Assembly: GCA_024998595.1 (NCBI GenBank)
Contig: JACOEK010000002.1
Coordinates: 620,001 to 684,000, forward strand
Direction: 5' to 3'
DNA: 64,000 nt
Source: Nitrospira sp.
GTDB lineage: Bacteria; Nitrospirota; Nitrospiria; Nitrospirales; Nitrospiraceae
Position numbers and translations under genes: made by a program. The notes beneath the pieces were generated by a model. It searched no databases. It was given only the letters and a program-made list of their open reading frames with translations, and had not been told where the DNA came from. Positions within the stretch are counted from its first letter, which is position 1, and each line of letters starts with the position of its first letter. Shown one piece after another: positions 52,093-61,353 of the stretch.

Positions 52093-53727
52093 CTAAAAGC
52101 GAGACCCGGTCAGTGGAACGTCGGCCTGTGCCCAGGCGGTGCGCAATCGCGCACTCTCTGGGGCTCCATCTTTTTGCTGGGCTTGCAGGCTGTGAACTAA
52201 TCCGTGTAACGCCCATCCGTTTTCGGGATTGAGCCGTAAATCCTCTCGGTAGACGGACTCCGCTTCACTCGCGCGCCCGGCCAGCAGCAGCACCGCTCCC
52301 AAATTGTGGCGAACCGGCTGAAACCAGAACGGCGGTTCGCTGTACGGCACCGTGGTCTCCAGCTGGAGCGCTTCACGCAAGGCTTGAATCCCGGCTTCGA
52401 AATCCCCTCGACGCGCGGCTAATTCTCCCGCTAACACCCGCTCGGCGATCTTCAACAGCGTACGGCTGATCTTGGCCTCGGCGGTCTTCGCCCTGGCCAA
52501 CACCTTCAATGACCGTCTGAGATTCGAGAGCTCGCCCTCCGCGCTCCCGAACCGGGTCGTCGCCGCAAACGCCAGACCGCGCACGTAGTGCCAGAGGCCG
52601 GTGGTGTACCGGAGTTCTTTAGGTGGCGGAGGCTGTCTGATCAGCTCGCCCCACTGACCGAACCGGGCCATCGTAAGCAGCAGCGTCGGCGCATACCATT
52701 CCAGCGAGGGTTCCTTGACGATCTCGTCCACCGAGATCTTGCTCAAGAGATCCCGCGCGGCCTGTAGGGCTTCCGCGCTCCGCCCCTCCATCACCAAGGA
52801 GGCATTCAGAAAGTGCAGGTTGTGCGCATAGTATCCCGATGCGTAGTTGCCCTCAAGGGGGTGGTGGAGCAAATACTCATGATCCACTGTCGCGGCTTGT
52901 GCGTTCCGTTCGGATGCCTCTCGATAGAGTCCCATCCGCATGTAAATGTGCGCGGGCATATGCACGAGATGCCCCGCCCCCGGCATCAGCGACGGCAGGC
53001 TCTTGGCGCAAGGCAGTCCGCGTTGAGGTTCCTGGGACGCTTCAACGGCGTGAATATAGTAGTGACAGGCGCCGGGGTGATCCGGATGTCGCCGCAGCGC
53101 CGACTCCAATGTCGTCACGATGTCCTCGGTCCCAGGCTGCGGACGGCCGTCGCCCCGCCAATAGTCCCACGGACGGAGCACCATCAAGGCTTCGGCGAAC
53201 AAGGTCGCCGCATCCGCGTCCTCGGGATAGTCGTGGGCCAGCCGTCGCATCGCCTTACCATAGGCCTCGTCCTTGGCTTTCCGGGTTGCAGATTTCTTGA
53301 TCGAATATCGCGCCGCCAGGGCCTCCACGTAAGCCCGCTCCTTGGGGGTCGCATGCGCCAGTCGTCCCGTCGCTTTCTGCACGGCCTCTACCGCCCGCGA
53401 CTCCGACTTGGACTCCATCGCGGCATTGATATTCGGCCCCAGGCTCAACGCCACCCCCCAATAGGGCATAGGGGCATCGGGATCGAGACGGGATGCCTCG
53501 GCAAACGCCGCAATGGCTTCCTCATGATTGAAGGCATAGACCAGCCGCAAGCCCTGGTCGAAATAGTTCTGCGCGAGGCTCGAGTTGGTGGTGATCTCAT
53601 GATGCAGTACACCGAGATTCTCGAACAGCGGCACCTCCGCCCGGGCCACTCCGCCGGACACAGACAAAGCCAAGCCTGCGAGCATCAGGCCGTACACCAC
53701 CGCGCTTACGTACCGTCCTTGTATCAT
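52093..53727 (-). CDS. Exported TPR protein, about 545 residues
   Basis: The protein has a signal (GLMLAGLALSVSGGVARA) and a long helical solenoid. The first TPR-like unit is LAQNYFDQGLRLVYAFNHEEAIAAFAEASRLDP; a late one is ASEAEVYREDLRLNPENGWALHGLVHSLQA-like. LVHMPAHIYMRMGLYREASERNAQA is a typical middle segment. Similar proteins occur in several Gram-negative phyla without known function. AGGAG precedes ATG 53727. Confidence 0.8.
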   Translation of the reverse strand: MIQGRYVSAVVYGLMLAGLALSVSGGVARAEVPLFENLGVLHHEITTNSSLAQNYFDQGLRLVYAFNHEEAIAAFAEASRLDPDAPMPYWGVALSLGPNINAAMESKSESRAVEAVQKATGRLAHATPKERAYVEALAARYSIKKSATRKAKDEAYGKAMRRLAHDYPEDADAATLFAEALMVLRPWDYWRGDGRPQPGTEDIVTTLESALRRHPDHPGACHYYIHAVEASQEPQRGLPCAKSLPSLMPGAGHLVHMPAHIYMRMGLYREASERNAQAATVDHEYLLHHPLEGNYASGYYAHNLHFLNASLVMEGRSAEALQAARDLLSKISVDEIVKEPSLEWYAPTLLLTMARFGQWGELIRQPPPPKELRYTTGLWHYVRGLAFAATTRFGSAEGELSNLRRSLKVLARAKTAEAKISRTLLKIAERVLAGELAARRGDFEAGIQALREALQLETTVPYSEPPFWFQPVRHNLGAVLLLAGRASEAESVYREDLRLNPENGWALHGLVHSLQAQQKDGAPESARLRTAWAQADVPLTGSRF

Positions 53728-53902
53728 CGGCCTTGCTCCTGCTCGAATTTTCCTGTGTGAGACAGGCGATGCCGTCACACGGCGACGACTCCACCGTCCC
53801 ACGGAACGGCACAAATTAGCAGTCCTACTGAGAAGTTGCTAGTCGGGGCACATTGAGCAGAGAAGATCGGATGGAATCGCTCGAGTGCAGGACAGTCACA
53901 AC

Positions 53903-54004
53903 GGTCGTCCGACGAGGCCGTAGCAGGTGAAGGGCGAGACGTACCCTTTGACGTACGTTGAGATTGTGAACGATGCGGGAACAACGCGAACGGTCGTGTT
54001 CAGC
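53903..54004 (+). repeat. Dispersed repeat, copy C
   Basis: This roughly 100-bp stretch shares blocks with copies A and B: GTCGTCCGACGAGGCCGTAG, GGGCGAGACGTACCCT, GACGTACGTTGAG, ACGATGCGGGAACA. It lies about 21 nt past the stop of a minus-strand gene and has the same orientation as the other copies. Confidence 0.6.
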
Positions 54005-54025
54005 GTTCTGCTCGATCGGCAGGTA

Positions 54026-54733
54026 TCAGGCGTTGAGGTATGGTATCTGGGAGGCTTCGGTCGACGCGTCTCGTCGATCTCTCGAGGATTTCTTCTCTCG
54101 TTCGCGATAGGGGAGCGAGCGTGGGGGCACAAGAGAAAGCTCCAGCTCTGCGGGCGGCGCCATCTCCATGTCCTTGCCCATGTACATCAAAACCTGTTGT
54201 TGAGACGTCACGAGGGCGCGCAAATCTTGAAGTTGCGCAGTCAGATCCTCCATCTGCGCCTGCTGAGTCGACACCTGCTCGCGCAATTCATGGAGTTCCG
54301 CCTGGGTGGATTGGGTATGTTGAATGACCCAGTCCTTGAGCTCACGCGCCTGCGCCGTCAAAGCTCGTTGCACAAACCCGGCCCGGTCGCGCAGCCGGAA
54401 AATGAGATCACCGACGGCGCCATCCCACCGGCGGGCGGGAACCAACCCGTGTTCTGCCTCGACCTGATGTTCGATATGACGCGCGACAGGAGCTCCCAGC
54501 CATTGCGAGACCCGTTGGCCCAATGGCTGTTCCGTCCGATCCTCAGAGCTGCCGTACTGGCACCAATCCTCGAACCGCTCGGTCATGTCTTCCAGCTTGA
54601 CGAAGACCTTTCCGATCGCCGCGCGCAAGGGCGAGGGCGCAAACGGATTCACCGCCCCTTTCTCACCCTTGTCAGGCGCAAGTGTCAGGAGATGAACAGG
54701 TTTTTCCGCCAAACGCTGCTGTTTCCGCGTCAT
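54026..54733 (-). CDS. Coiled-coil protein of unknown function
   Basis: I do not recognise this 235-residue soluble protein. Residues about 130-185 (QSTQAELHELREQVSTQQAQMEDLTAQLQDL) form a heptad-type coiled coil. Its N-terminal half is helical with KVFVKLEDMTERFEDWCQYG. The tail is basic (REREKKSSRDRRD). It resembles phasin-like or PHA-synthase-associated helical proteins only in style, which is not enough for a call. Confidence 0.7.
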   Translation of the reverse strand: MTRKQQRLAEKPVHLLTLAPDKGEKGAVNPFAPSPLRAAIGKVFVKLEDMTERFEDWCQYGSSEDRTEQPLGQRVSQWLGAPVARHIEHQVEAEHGLVPARRWDGAVGDLIFRLRDRAGFVQRALTAQARELKDWVIQHTQSTQAELHELREQVSTQQAQMEDLTAQLQDLRALVTSQQQVLMYMGKDMEMAPPAELELSLVPPRSLPYREREKKSSRDRRDASTEASQIPYLNA

Positions 54734-54888
54734 AGCCCTATCGAAGCCTTCGGAGTCTTATCGGTGAACTTCCTCCAATTCATTACTCTTTCCCATAGTC
54801 CGAGTCAATGGCGGGTGCGTGTTTTTTTCTGCCCCTGATCTCTCGAAAGGCCGCCGATTCAGGGAGAGGGTCTGAGCGATCAACCAGC

Positions 54889-56235
54889 CTAAAACTTGGT
54901 GACGCTTGAGAAGTGAAAATCGTGGATCCGCATGGCGGGCACCAGAGCCTTTCCGGTTTCTGATGTCACCGCCTCCACGGGCGCGGTATAGGCCTCCACT
55001 TGATTGAACGCGCGCAAGGGGCTCTCGTGAAAACGGAAGTTTCGCACGGCCGACGTGATCTCCCCGTTTTCTATCAGAAAGGTTCCATCCCGCGTCATAC
55101 CGGTCAGCGTCAGGTCGGACGGATTGACAGGGCGGATGTACCAGAAATTCGTCACGAGGATGCCTCGCTGCGTCGTGCGAATGAGGTCGTCTATTCTGGT
55201 GCCGATGGGACGTTCCCCTGAGAAGTGGGGCGACTCCAATGTCGCGAGTGGGTCGATCTGATGCTCACGGGCGGTAAATCGATCGTGCAGAAGCTGCGTG
55301 AGCACGCCCGACTCGATCCAGCCGGACTCGATGACGGGCAACCCCTCATGCGTAAAACCGTTTCCCAGGAGATCCGCATGGGCCGGGTGATTCAACAGGG
55401 AAAGGCGGCGATCGATGATCCGTGCCCCCAGCTTTCCGCTGAACGGGCTGGTCCCTTTGTAAAAGGATTTGGCGTCCAGCATCCAGATCATCCAGCTGAG
55501 GAGTCCAGCGACGGCAGCCGGTTCCAGGATGACGGTATAACGGCCAGGCGGTAACTCTTGCGGCTCATCCGCCCCCCGCTTGGCCTTGATAATGGCAGCC
55601 AGGGTGCGCTCCTGCACATGCAGGCGGTCAATGGATCGATGGGCGGCAGCCGACCACCCGGTGGCTTCGCCGGCCTGCACGGTCAGACTGAACCGCGCCT
55701 CGGTGCGTTCCTCATAGGCTCGCAACCCTGTCTCTGCAGCGAGTCCCACGGTCGCCGCACTGGACGACACCGTCCCGGCCGCGTTCAGATATTCCATCTT
55801 GCACTGGCCGATGGCTTCCCGCGCATAGTCGAGCCGACGTGCCGGGCCTGCGGCGCTCGTTTCCGGACGGGAGGTCGGCAAGGACAAATAGGTTTGCGCT
55901 CCCACCGGGGGGAGATACTCCGGATCGTCGGGCGAAAGACGCGCGAGTGATTCGGCCTGTTTGAGAGTTTCCCGTACCGCCCCGGCCGTAAAATCCGTCG
56001 TGCTCGCGGTGCCGTGCTGGCGCCCGAAGGCGACGGTGATCGACAGGCTGCCGCGCCGCAGATTCACGTTCTGAATGATTTGGTTGTTGGCGAACCGCGT
56101 GGTGCCGCCGTGACCATCGCGCAATGAGAAGAACGTGTGATCGCCGGTGGAGTGACTCATCACGAGTTCGGCCAGGAATTCGAACTCCTGCCGACTTGTC
56201 AGCTTCGGCCATTGTGAATTGATTGAAGAGGTCAT
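54889..56235 (-). CDS. pmbA: TldD/PmbA-family protein, PmbA-like partner
   Basis: This 448-residue protein is the partner that lacks the HExxxH site. It has EPAAVAGLLSWMIWMLDAKSFYKGTSPFSGKLG and a C-terminal domain with TLTGMTRDGTFLIENGEI, both PmbA/TldE-like. With TldD it forms a protease that processes peptides such as microcin B17 precursors or degrades unfolded CcdA. ATG 56235 overlaps the tldD stop by 4 nt. Confidence 0.9.
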   Translation of the reverse strand: MTSSINSQWPKLTSRQEFEFLAELVMSHSTGDHTFFSLRDGHGGTTRFANNQIIQNVNLRRGSLSITVAFGRQHGTASTTDFTAGAVRETLKQAESLARLSPDDPEYLPPVGAQTYLSLPTSRPETSAAGPARRLDYAREAIGQCKMEYLNAAGTVSSSAATVGLAAETGLRAYEERTEARFSLTVQAGEATGWSAAAHRSIDRLHVQERTLAAIIKAKRGADEPQELPPGRYTVILEPAAVAGLLSWMIWMLDAKSFYKGTSPFSGKLGARIIDRRLSLLNHPAHADLLGNGFTHEGLPVIESGWIESGVLTQLLHDRFTAREHQIDPLATLESPHFSGERPIGTRIDDLIRTTQRGILVTNFWYIRPVNPSDLTLTGMTRDGTFLIENGEITSAVRNFRFHESPLRAFNQVEAYTAPVEAVTSETGKALVPAMRIHDFHFSSVTKF

Positions 56236-57695
56236 TCGCCGGCCTTGGTTTGTCCGCTGATCACATCCACGCGCCGGAAGCGGGCGTGTGACGCGGCGTG
56301 GGTCATCCAACCTGATTGGCCCGGCTGGCCTTTTCCACAGGTGATGAAGCCGTAACGGCGACGATGGGTGAGGTCGGCAACGCCGTCGCAACGGCCCCAG
56401 AATTCCGGAGTGATGCCGTGATAGATGACGTCCCGCACCATCTGTGTCCGCCGGCCGTTTTCAATCAGCCAGAAGGCATCGCCGCCAAACTGAAAATTGT
56501 ACCGCCGTTGATCGATACTGTAGGAGCCGTGACCTTCGATATAAATTCCCCGCTTCACGTCGGCCAGCAGCTCATCCAGCGTGGCCGTGCCAGACTCAAG
56601 ACCGATGTTGGCAATCCGCACCATGGGAACCGACCCCCAGCTATCGGCACGGTTCGATCCGCGTGAGCGCTCTTCCTTGATTCTCGGCGCCACTTCGCGG
56701 TTCGTGCAATATCCGACAAAGATGCCTTCTCGCACGATGTCCCACTTCTGGCATGTGACGCCGTCATCATCATACCCGGTCGCCGCCAGCGTGTCCGGCT
56801 CAGTGTTGTCGGCCACCAGATTGACGTGAGACGAGCCATACCGGTATGTGCCGCATTTGTCGGGTGTGAGAAAACTGGTTCCGGCGTAGTTGGCTTCGTA
56901 TCCGAGTGCGCGATCCAACTCACTCGGATGTCCGCAGGACTCATGCATTGTCAACGAGAGATGTTCCGGATCAAGCACCAGGTCATAGCGCCCCGCGTCG
57001 ATCGCCGGAGCCCGCACCTTTTCCACCGCCTGCTCCGCGATGCGCGCGCCTTCCCGGGCCCAATCCAGGTCACGCACCAGTTCGTAGCCGGTACGGAGAT
57101 GCGGCGTGTTGAAGGAGCGGCTCGCAAATCGTCCGTTGTGAACGGCCGTCGCCGTGCAGTCACCCTGCATGGCCAGCAGATTGAACTCCAGATGCGAGCC
57201 TTCGGTCGAGACGAACAGTTTGCGATCGCGTTGAGCCCACAGGCTGGCGTGACTTCTCACCACACCCGAGTGCCGCTGGATCACCTCCATTGTGTTCAGG
57301 AGCAGCGCCGACTGCTCTTCCAGGGCCACGGCGAAAGGATCCAGACGGCAAGGGGTGACGATCCGGTCCTGATGCACCGGCTCCGGCGCCAGATGCACCT
57401 TGGTAATCGCAAGAGATGCCGAACCTTTCGCAATTTCTACGGCAAGATCGGCGACACGAGGAATTTCTTCGAGAGAGATGATGGAACTGGCGGCAAAACC
57501 CCAGGCGCCGCGGTGCAGCACACGAATGCCGAACCCTCGATCGGTGGACTCACGAATGTGCGCGATGCGCCGGTCTTCACCGCTGATCGTCCGCGTCGTC
57601 GTGTCGAGCAGGCGGATATCCGCATACTCGACTCCAGCCGCGCGCACACGAGACAACGCCAATTCGGCCAACTCGTCCCACTGCGATCCACTCAT
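56232..57695 (-). CDS. tldD: Metalloprotease TldD-like
   Basis: This 487-residue catalytic subunit has the zinc motif HESCGH in LSLTMHESCGHPSELDRALGYEANYAGTSF, and the matching KWDIVREGIFVGYCTNREVAPRI segment. It pairs with the PmbA-like protein next to it. AGGGAAAG precedes ATG 57695. It is the upstream gene of the pair, divergent from a small regulator gene. Confidence 0.93.
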   Translation of the reverse strand: MSGSQWDELAELALSRVRAAGVEYADIRLLDTTTRTISGEDRRIAHIRESTDRGFGIRVLHRGAWGFAASSIISLEEIPRVADLAVEIAKGSASLAITKVHLAPEPVHQDRIVTPCRLDPFAVALEEQSALLLNTMEVIQRHSGVVRSHASLWAQRDRKLFVSTEGSHLEFNLLAMQGDCTATAVHNGRFASRSFNTPHLRTGYELVRDLDWAREGARIAEQAVEKVRAPAIDAGRYDLVLDPEHLSLTMHESCGHPSELDRALGYEANYAGTSFLTPDKCGTYRYGSSHVNLVADNTEPDTLAATGYDDDGVTCQKWDIVREGIFVGYCTNREVAPRIKEERSRGSNRADSWGSVPMVRIANIGLESGTATLDELLADVKRGIYIEGHGSYSIDQRRYNFQFGGDAFWLIENGRRTQMVRDVIYHGITPEFWGRCDGVADLTHRRRYGFITCGKGQPGQSGWMTHAASHARFRRVDVISGQTKAGE

Positions 57696-57771
57696 AACGG
57701 CGTCTTTCCCTGCGCCGAGCGCGCAGGCAGTTTCGCGTAGTATACCAAGATCGCGGGAGCTGATTCCTGCC

Positions 57772-57800
57772 TTTTCATCGGCAGGCGGTTTCCCTACAAT
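57772..57800 (+). promoter_or_regulatory. Candidate promoter of the HTH/Zn-ribbon gene, predicted leaderless
   Basis: TTTTCA (57772-57777) and TACAAT (57795-57800) are 17 nt apart. The ATG begins 9 nt after the -10 box and there is no Shine-Dalgarno. Confidence 0.5.
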
Positions 57801-57809
57801 CAGTCAGGC

Positions 57810-58121
57810 ATGCTCACTCCACCGCAGACACCCCGGCAGCGAATCATGATGCTGTTGACGGGCACCCTGTTATCGTCTCACCAGTTGGCCCAACTCGTCG
57901 GGATACCGGAGCGCCAGGTGGAAGAGCATTTGACCCACATTGTGAAAACCCTCGCACGTGATGCGTCACGAACATTTCTGCTGGACCCCTCACATTGTCA
58001 GGACTGTACGTACACCTTCCGCGATCGCACCAAACTCACGCGCCCAAGCCGTTGTCCACGCTGCAGGAGTGAGGCGATTACCTCTCCACGGTATGGCATC
58101 CGGGAAGAGTCCGTCTCGTAA
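57810..58121 (+). CDS. Winged-helix/zinc-ribbon transcriptional regulator
   Basis: This 103-residue protein has an N-terminal helix-turn-helix (LTGTLLSSHQLAQLVGIPERQVEEHLTHIVKTL). A C-terminal zinc ribbon follows, with CQDC near residue 63 and CPRC near residue 82. The layout fits COG3357, predicted regulators with an HTH fused to a Zn-ribbon. Target unknown; it is divergent from tldD. Confidence 0.82.
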   Translation: MLTPPQTPRQRIMMLLTGTLLSSHQLAQLVGIPERQVEEHLTHIVKTLARDASRTFLLDPSHCQDCTYTFRDRTKLTRPSRCPRCRSEAITSPRYGIREESVS

Positions 58122-58222
58122 CGACGCGGCCCTGTCTCCGCTATCCCACTTGAAACGGATGCGGGCATGGCACACACTGCAATGAGAACGCCCACGCGAC
58201 CGATCAATGAAAGGACCGCCGT

Positions 58223-58444
58223 ATGAAGAGATGGCGTACGTGGACCATGCTAGTCCTGCTCCTGAGCGGCTCGGCCTGTGGCCCTGACCAGGCGTCGCAA
58301 ATGCTCGAAACCGCCCAGTTTGAAGAACGGCAAACCAACAAGGCCCATGCGAAGGAATTGTACGAAGACATCATCCGTCACTATCCGGACAGTCCCGCCG
58401 CCACAACCGCACGCGTTCGGCTGGCCGAACTCTCCAAACCATAA
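58223..58444 (+). CDS. Small TPR-like lipoprotein
   Basis: This 73-residue lipoprotein has the signal MLVLLLSGSAC and a single tetratricopeptide-like helix pair (AQFEERQTNKAHAKELYEDIIRHYPDSPAATTARVRLAEL), as in YbgF/BamD-type proteins. AAAGGA lies upstream. It ends 17 nt from the convergent DUF1295 gene. Confidence 0.72.
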   Translation: MKRWRTWTMLVLLLSGSACGPDQASQMLETAQFEERQTNKAHAKELYEDIIRHYPDSPAATTARVRLAELSKP

Positions 58445-58461
58445 CTTCGACGAGTGATTCC

Positions 58462-59259
58462 CTACTCTCGCGGAAACCAGGGAAAGAACGCGTTCGTGGT
58501 GCGGCGATAGGTGGCGTACTCTTCACCCCGGCTTGCCATGGTCTGCGTCTCAGTCCAGGGAATGCCGGTCACTTTCAGGAGCGCCCAGCCCATCGTGAGC
58601 GGGCCGAGCAAGGTCACACCCCAGTTGCCCAAGGGACTTGCCATCGCCATCACCACGTAACTCCACCAGTGCAGCCATTCGAAAAAATAATTGGGGTGGC
58701 GAGAATAGTACCAAAGCCCCACCCGGCACACGCGGTCCCAGTTCCAGGGTTGACGGCGGAAGGCCGTCAACTGCCAATCGGCCACCGCCTCCCCTGTCAC
58801 CGCGACTCCCCACAGAAGCACGCCGAGCAGTTCTACGAGATGAAACGGCGGATGGGGATTCTGCATGACCAGGAGGGGAGGAAGGGAAAACCAGACAATC
58901 GCTGCGGCCTGCAGCTGGAAGTACCAGAACCGGCGCACGGGGCCCTGTTCGCCCCATTGCAGACGCAAGGCGCGATAACGACCGTCTTCCGGCTTGCTCC
59001 AAAGCCGATCGACGAGCACATGCGTGCCAAGGCGGAGAGCGTATGCGACAATCAACAGAGCCACCAACCCCCGCCGAGCTGGTTCACCCGGAGCAGTAGT
59101 GGCATACCACAGCACCACCAAGGCCAACCCATAACACCAGCCCACATCGGCAAGGGACAAATTCTGCAGGCGACGCTCAAGTAGCCAGAGCGCAGCCATC
59201 AGGAGCGCCGAAGCGGCCCAGGCGGTCAAAAGGAGGGACAGTGGGTCTGTCGCCGTCAT
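58462..59259 (-). CDS. DUF1295 / steroid 5-alpha-reductase-like membrane protein
   Basis: The 265-residue membrane protein has about six helices. The C-terminal signature YYSRHPNYFFEWLHWWSYVVMAMASP, followed by EEYATYRRTTNAFFPWFP, is the hallmark of DUF1295 and 3-oxo-5-alpha-steroid 4-dehydrogenase-like reductases. ATG 59259 is the start at the expected position (MTATDPLSLLLTAW). Substrate unknown, likely a lipid. Confidence 0.88.
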   Translation of the reverse strand: MTATDPLSLLLTAWAASALLMAALWLLERRLQNLSLADVGWCYGLALVVLWYATTAPGEPARRGLVALLIVAYALRLGTHVLVDRLWSKPEDGRYRALRLQWGEQGPVRRFWYFQLQAAAIVWFSLPPLLVMQNPHPPFHLVELLGVLLWGVAVTGEAVADWQLTAFRRQPWNWDRVCRVGLWYYSRHPNYFFEWLHWWSYVVMAMASPLGNWGVTLLGPLTMGWALLKVTGIPWTETQTMASRGEEYATYRRTTNAFFPWFPRE

Positions 59260-59439
59260 GCGATCGGTGATCGAAGGTGAACCGCGAAGGCACAAGAGTC
59301 ACGGTACGTAGTCGAATGATTGTACTACGGGGGCCATCGCCACACACGAAGCAGGAGATCGAATGGCATTGTCCTCGCTGCGAGCGTATGATCGCCCACA
59401 TCACGATCAGGCGCGACTCCACTCACTAGAGGAACTGAT

Positions 59440-59796
59440 ATGAACAGAGGATATGTGAGTACGGCGATGCTCGTCATGGCGATAACCGGGGCATGTCTTA
59501 TTCAGTCGAACGCGAGCGGTGAAGTGACGCGGAAACCCGATGCTCTTGCAAAAGGCAAACGGCTGTTCACCAGACATTGCGCCGGGTGCCATGGCTCCGA
59601 GGGAAAAGGAGATGGCTACAAGGTGCTCGGACCGGATCCGGCCAATCTGACCGCGCCTGCGACCAGGAAGAAGTCAGACAGTGCGCTGCTCGCCACCATC
59701 CACGAAGGGAAACCGAACATGCCCTCGTGGAAAGGACTGCTCTCCGACCGCGACATCCAGAACGTGCTGGCCTACATTCGTACACTTCCGCATTGA
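59440..59796 (+). CDS. Class I cytochrome c
   Basis: This 118-residue exported protein has a signal peptide (VSTAMLVMAITGACLIQSNA). One CAGCH haem site lies at 47-51, and axial Met94 lies in PNMPSWKG. It is a soluble periplasmic monohaem electron carrier. GAGGAA precedes the ATG. It is convergent with the SDR gene, 1 nt between stops. Confidence 0.92.
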   Translation: MNRGYVSTAMLVMAITGACLIQSNASGEVTRKPDALAKGKRLFTRHCAGCHGSEGKGDGYKVLGPDPANLTAPATRKKSDSALLATIHEGKPNMPSWKGLLSDRDIQNVLAYIRTLPH

Positions 59797-59797
59797 C

Positions 59798-60682
59798 CTA
59801 GCGAATGACTTCGGAAGAATAGTCCCAAGGGTCAACGCCATCCGACGAACCATCAGTCAGCCATTGACGAAATCCCGGCAGCCGGAACGAAAGGAGTGCT
59901 TGCATCTTGTCACTGCGCATCGACAGATCGGGCGGCCGGGGCGGACCCTGGTAGTCTGCGACTGATCCCGGCCGAATCGAACCTCGCAATTCCGGGAACC
60001 GCGCCGCCAACAGCTCTCCGATCTCCCAGCGGGATAGCCGTTCATGGCCCCCCACATGATACACACCCGGTCGGCGCTGCACGGCGAATTCCCAGAGGGC
60101 CCGCACCAAGGCACCGGCCGGCATTGGACAACGAAACTCGTCCGTGAAGAGCGTGGGCGTCATGCCCTTCGCCGCCGCGCGCAACATATCCTCGACGAAA
60201 CTTCGATCACGCGTCGGTGAGGTCCCGGCCGTCAGTGCGATACGCACGACCGCATGGGCCGGATTCTCGAGCACGGCCTGTTCCGCCTCTACCTTCGTCT
60301 GTCCATAAACATTCAACGGATGTACGGCATCGGTTTCGACGTAGTGTCCTTTCGCACCATCGAAGACCTGATCGGTGGACAGGAAGGCGAATGGCACGTC
60401 CCGCGCAAGGTCGGCCAGCGATCGTGTCGCCTCGACATTGATCAGCCGGGCCCGCGCAGGATCCTGCTCACAGAGACCGGTCCGGCTCAACGCCGCGCAG
60501 TGGATGACCAGGTCAGGTCGATGACGTTCCCAACAACGCTGCATCTGCGCCCGATCGGTCAGATCGACCTCGGTTCTGGTCAGGCCACGCACCTCCCAAT
60601 CAGGCACCCAGCGTGACGCGCTCCTGACAAGATACCCTCCGATCAGGCCGGCAGCACCGGTAATGAGCGCAACCGGTTTCAT
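59798..60682 (-). CDS. SDR-family sugar nucleotide reductase (RmlD-like)
   Basis: The 294-residue protein is an extended SDR. GAAGLIGGYL is the NAD(P) site, STDQVFDG matches RmlD STDYVFDG, NVYGQTK holds the catalytic Tyr/Lys, and DEFRCPMPAGALVRALWEF is typical of dTDP-4-dehydrorhamnose reductases and MAT2B. There are no rmlABC genes here, so the sugar is unknown. ATG 60682 overlaps the upstream stop by 4 nt. Confidence 0.85.
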   Translation of the reverse strand: MKPVALITGAAGLIGGYLVRSASRWVPDWEVRGLTRTEVDLTDRAQMQRCWERHRPDLVIHCAALSRTGLCEQDPARARLINVEATRSLADLARDVPFAFLSTDQVFDGAKGHYVETDAVHPLNVYGQTKVEAEQAVLENPAHAVVRIALTAGTSPTRDRSFVEDMLRAAAKGMTPTLFTDEFRCPMPAGALVRALWEFAVQRRPGVYHVGGHERLSRWEIGELLAARFPELRGSIRPGSVADYQGPPRPPDLSMRSDKMQALLSFRLPGFRQWLTDGSSDGVDPWDYSSEVIR

Positions 60683-61353
60683 GTCTCGCTCCGGCCCAGA
60701 CGCCGGATTTCCGGTACCTCGATGACTCTCGTGTTCACCGGAGGGTGTTCGATGGACCACAGCAGCGCCGCGAGCATCTCCCGTATGGTGACCAATCCCA
60801 AGCGCATGGCTGCGTCCCTTGTAGCAGGCACTCGTTCCAGCACACGATAAACCGGCACCAGCGCCAAGGGCCACCAATGATCCGGACCGAGAATGTACCA
60901 GGGCCTGAGGATGGTGGCGACCAACCCGGCCGCCCCAATCGCGGACTCACAGTCGCGGCGTACGGCGATATACTCCTTCATGATGGGCGCAGGATGGGCG
61001 ACGCTGACGTAAACGATGTGGCGCACATTCATCGAGGCAGCAGCTCGAATCGCAGCTATGGCACTGGGCCCGTCGATCGCTCGAAACTGCGGGCCTTTCC
61101 AAGGAGAAGGCTTCGGCACCCCGACTAGTTGCACCAGCGTATCGCTTCCCTGCACAGCCTCCGTGAACGTCTCCGCATCTAACGGATTACCGGTTACAAC
61201 ACGGCATCCGGCGGGAACCTTCTTGATCGATTCCTCGCGAGCCAAGGCCGTCACGTTATGGCCCCGCTCAAGCAACAACGGAATGAGCCTGATGCCCAGA
61301 TACCCAGTCGCACCGGTGAGGAAGATGCGCCGCTGGCTCCTCGCGTGGCTCAT
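60679..61353 (-). CDS. NAD(P)-binding atypical SDR / NmrA-like protein
   Basis: This 224-residue protein has RIFLTGATGYLGIRLIPLLLERGHNVTALAR as the nucleotide-binding start and VRHIVYVSVAHPAP as the middle strand. ILRPWYILGPDHWWP is like complex I NDUFA9 relatives. Cofactor is likely NADP. Its ATG overlaps the patatin gene stop by 4 nt, and its stop overlaps the next ATG, so the three genes are coupled. Confidence 0.85.
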   Translation of the reverse strand: MSHARSQRRIFLTGATGYLGIRLIPLLLERGHNVTALAREESIKKVPAGCRVVTGNPLDAETFTEAVQGSDTLVQLVGVPKPSPWKGPQFRAIDGPSAIAAIRAAASMNVRHIVYVSVAHPAPIMKEYIAVRRDCESAIGAAGLVATILRPWYILGPDHWWPLALVPVYRVLERVPATRDAAMRLGLVTIREMLAALLWSIEHPPVNTRVIEVPEIRRLGRSET

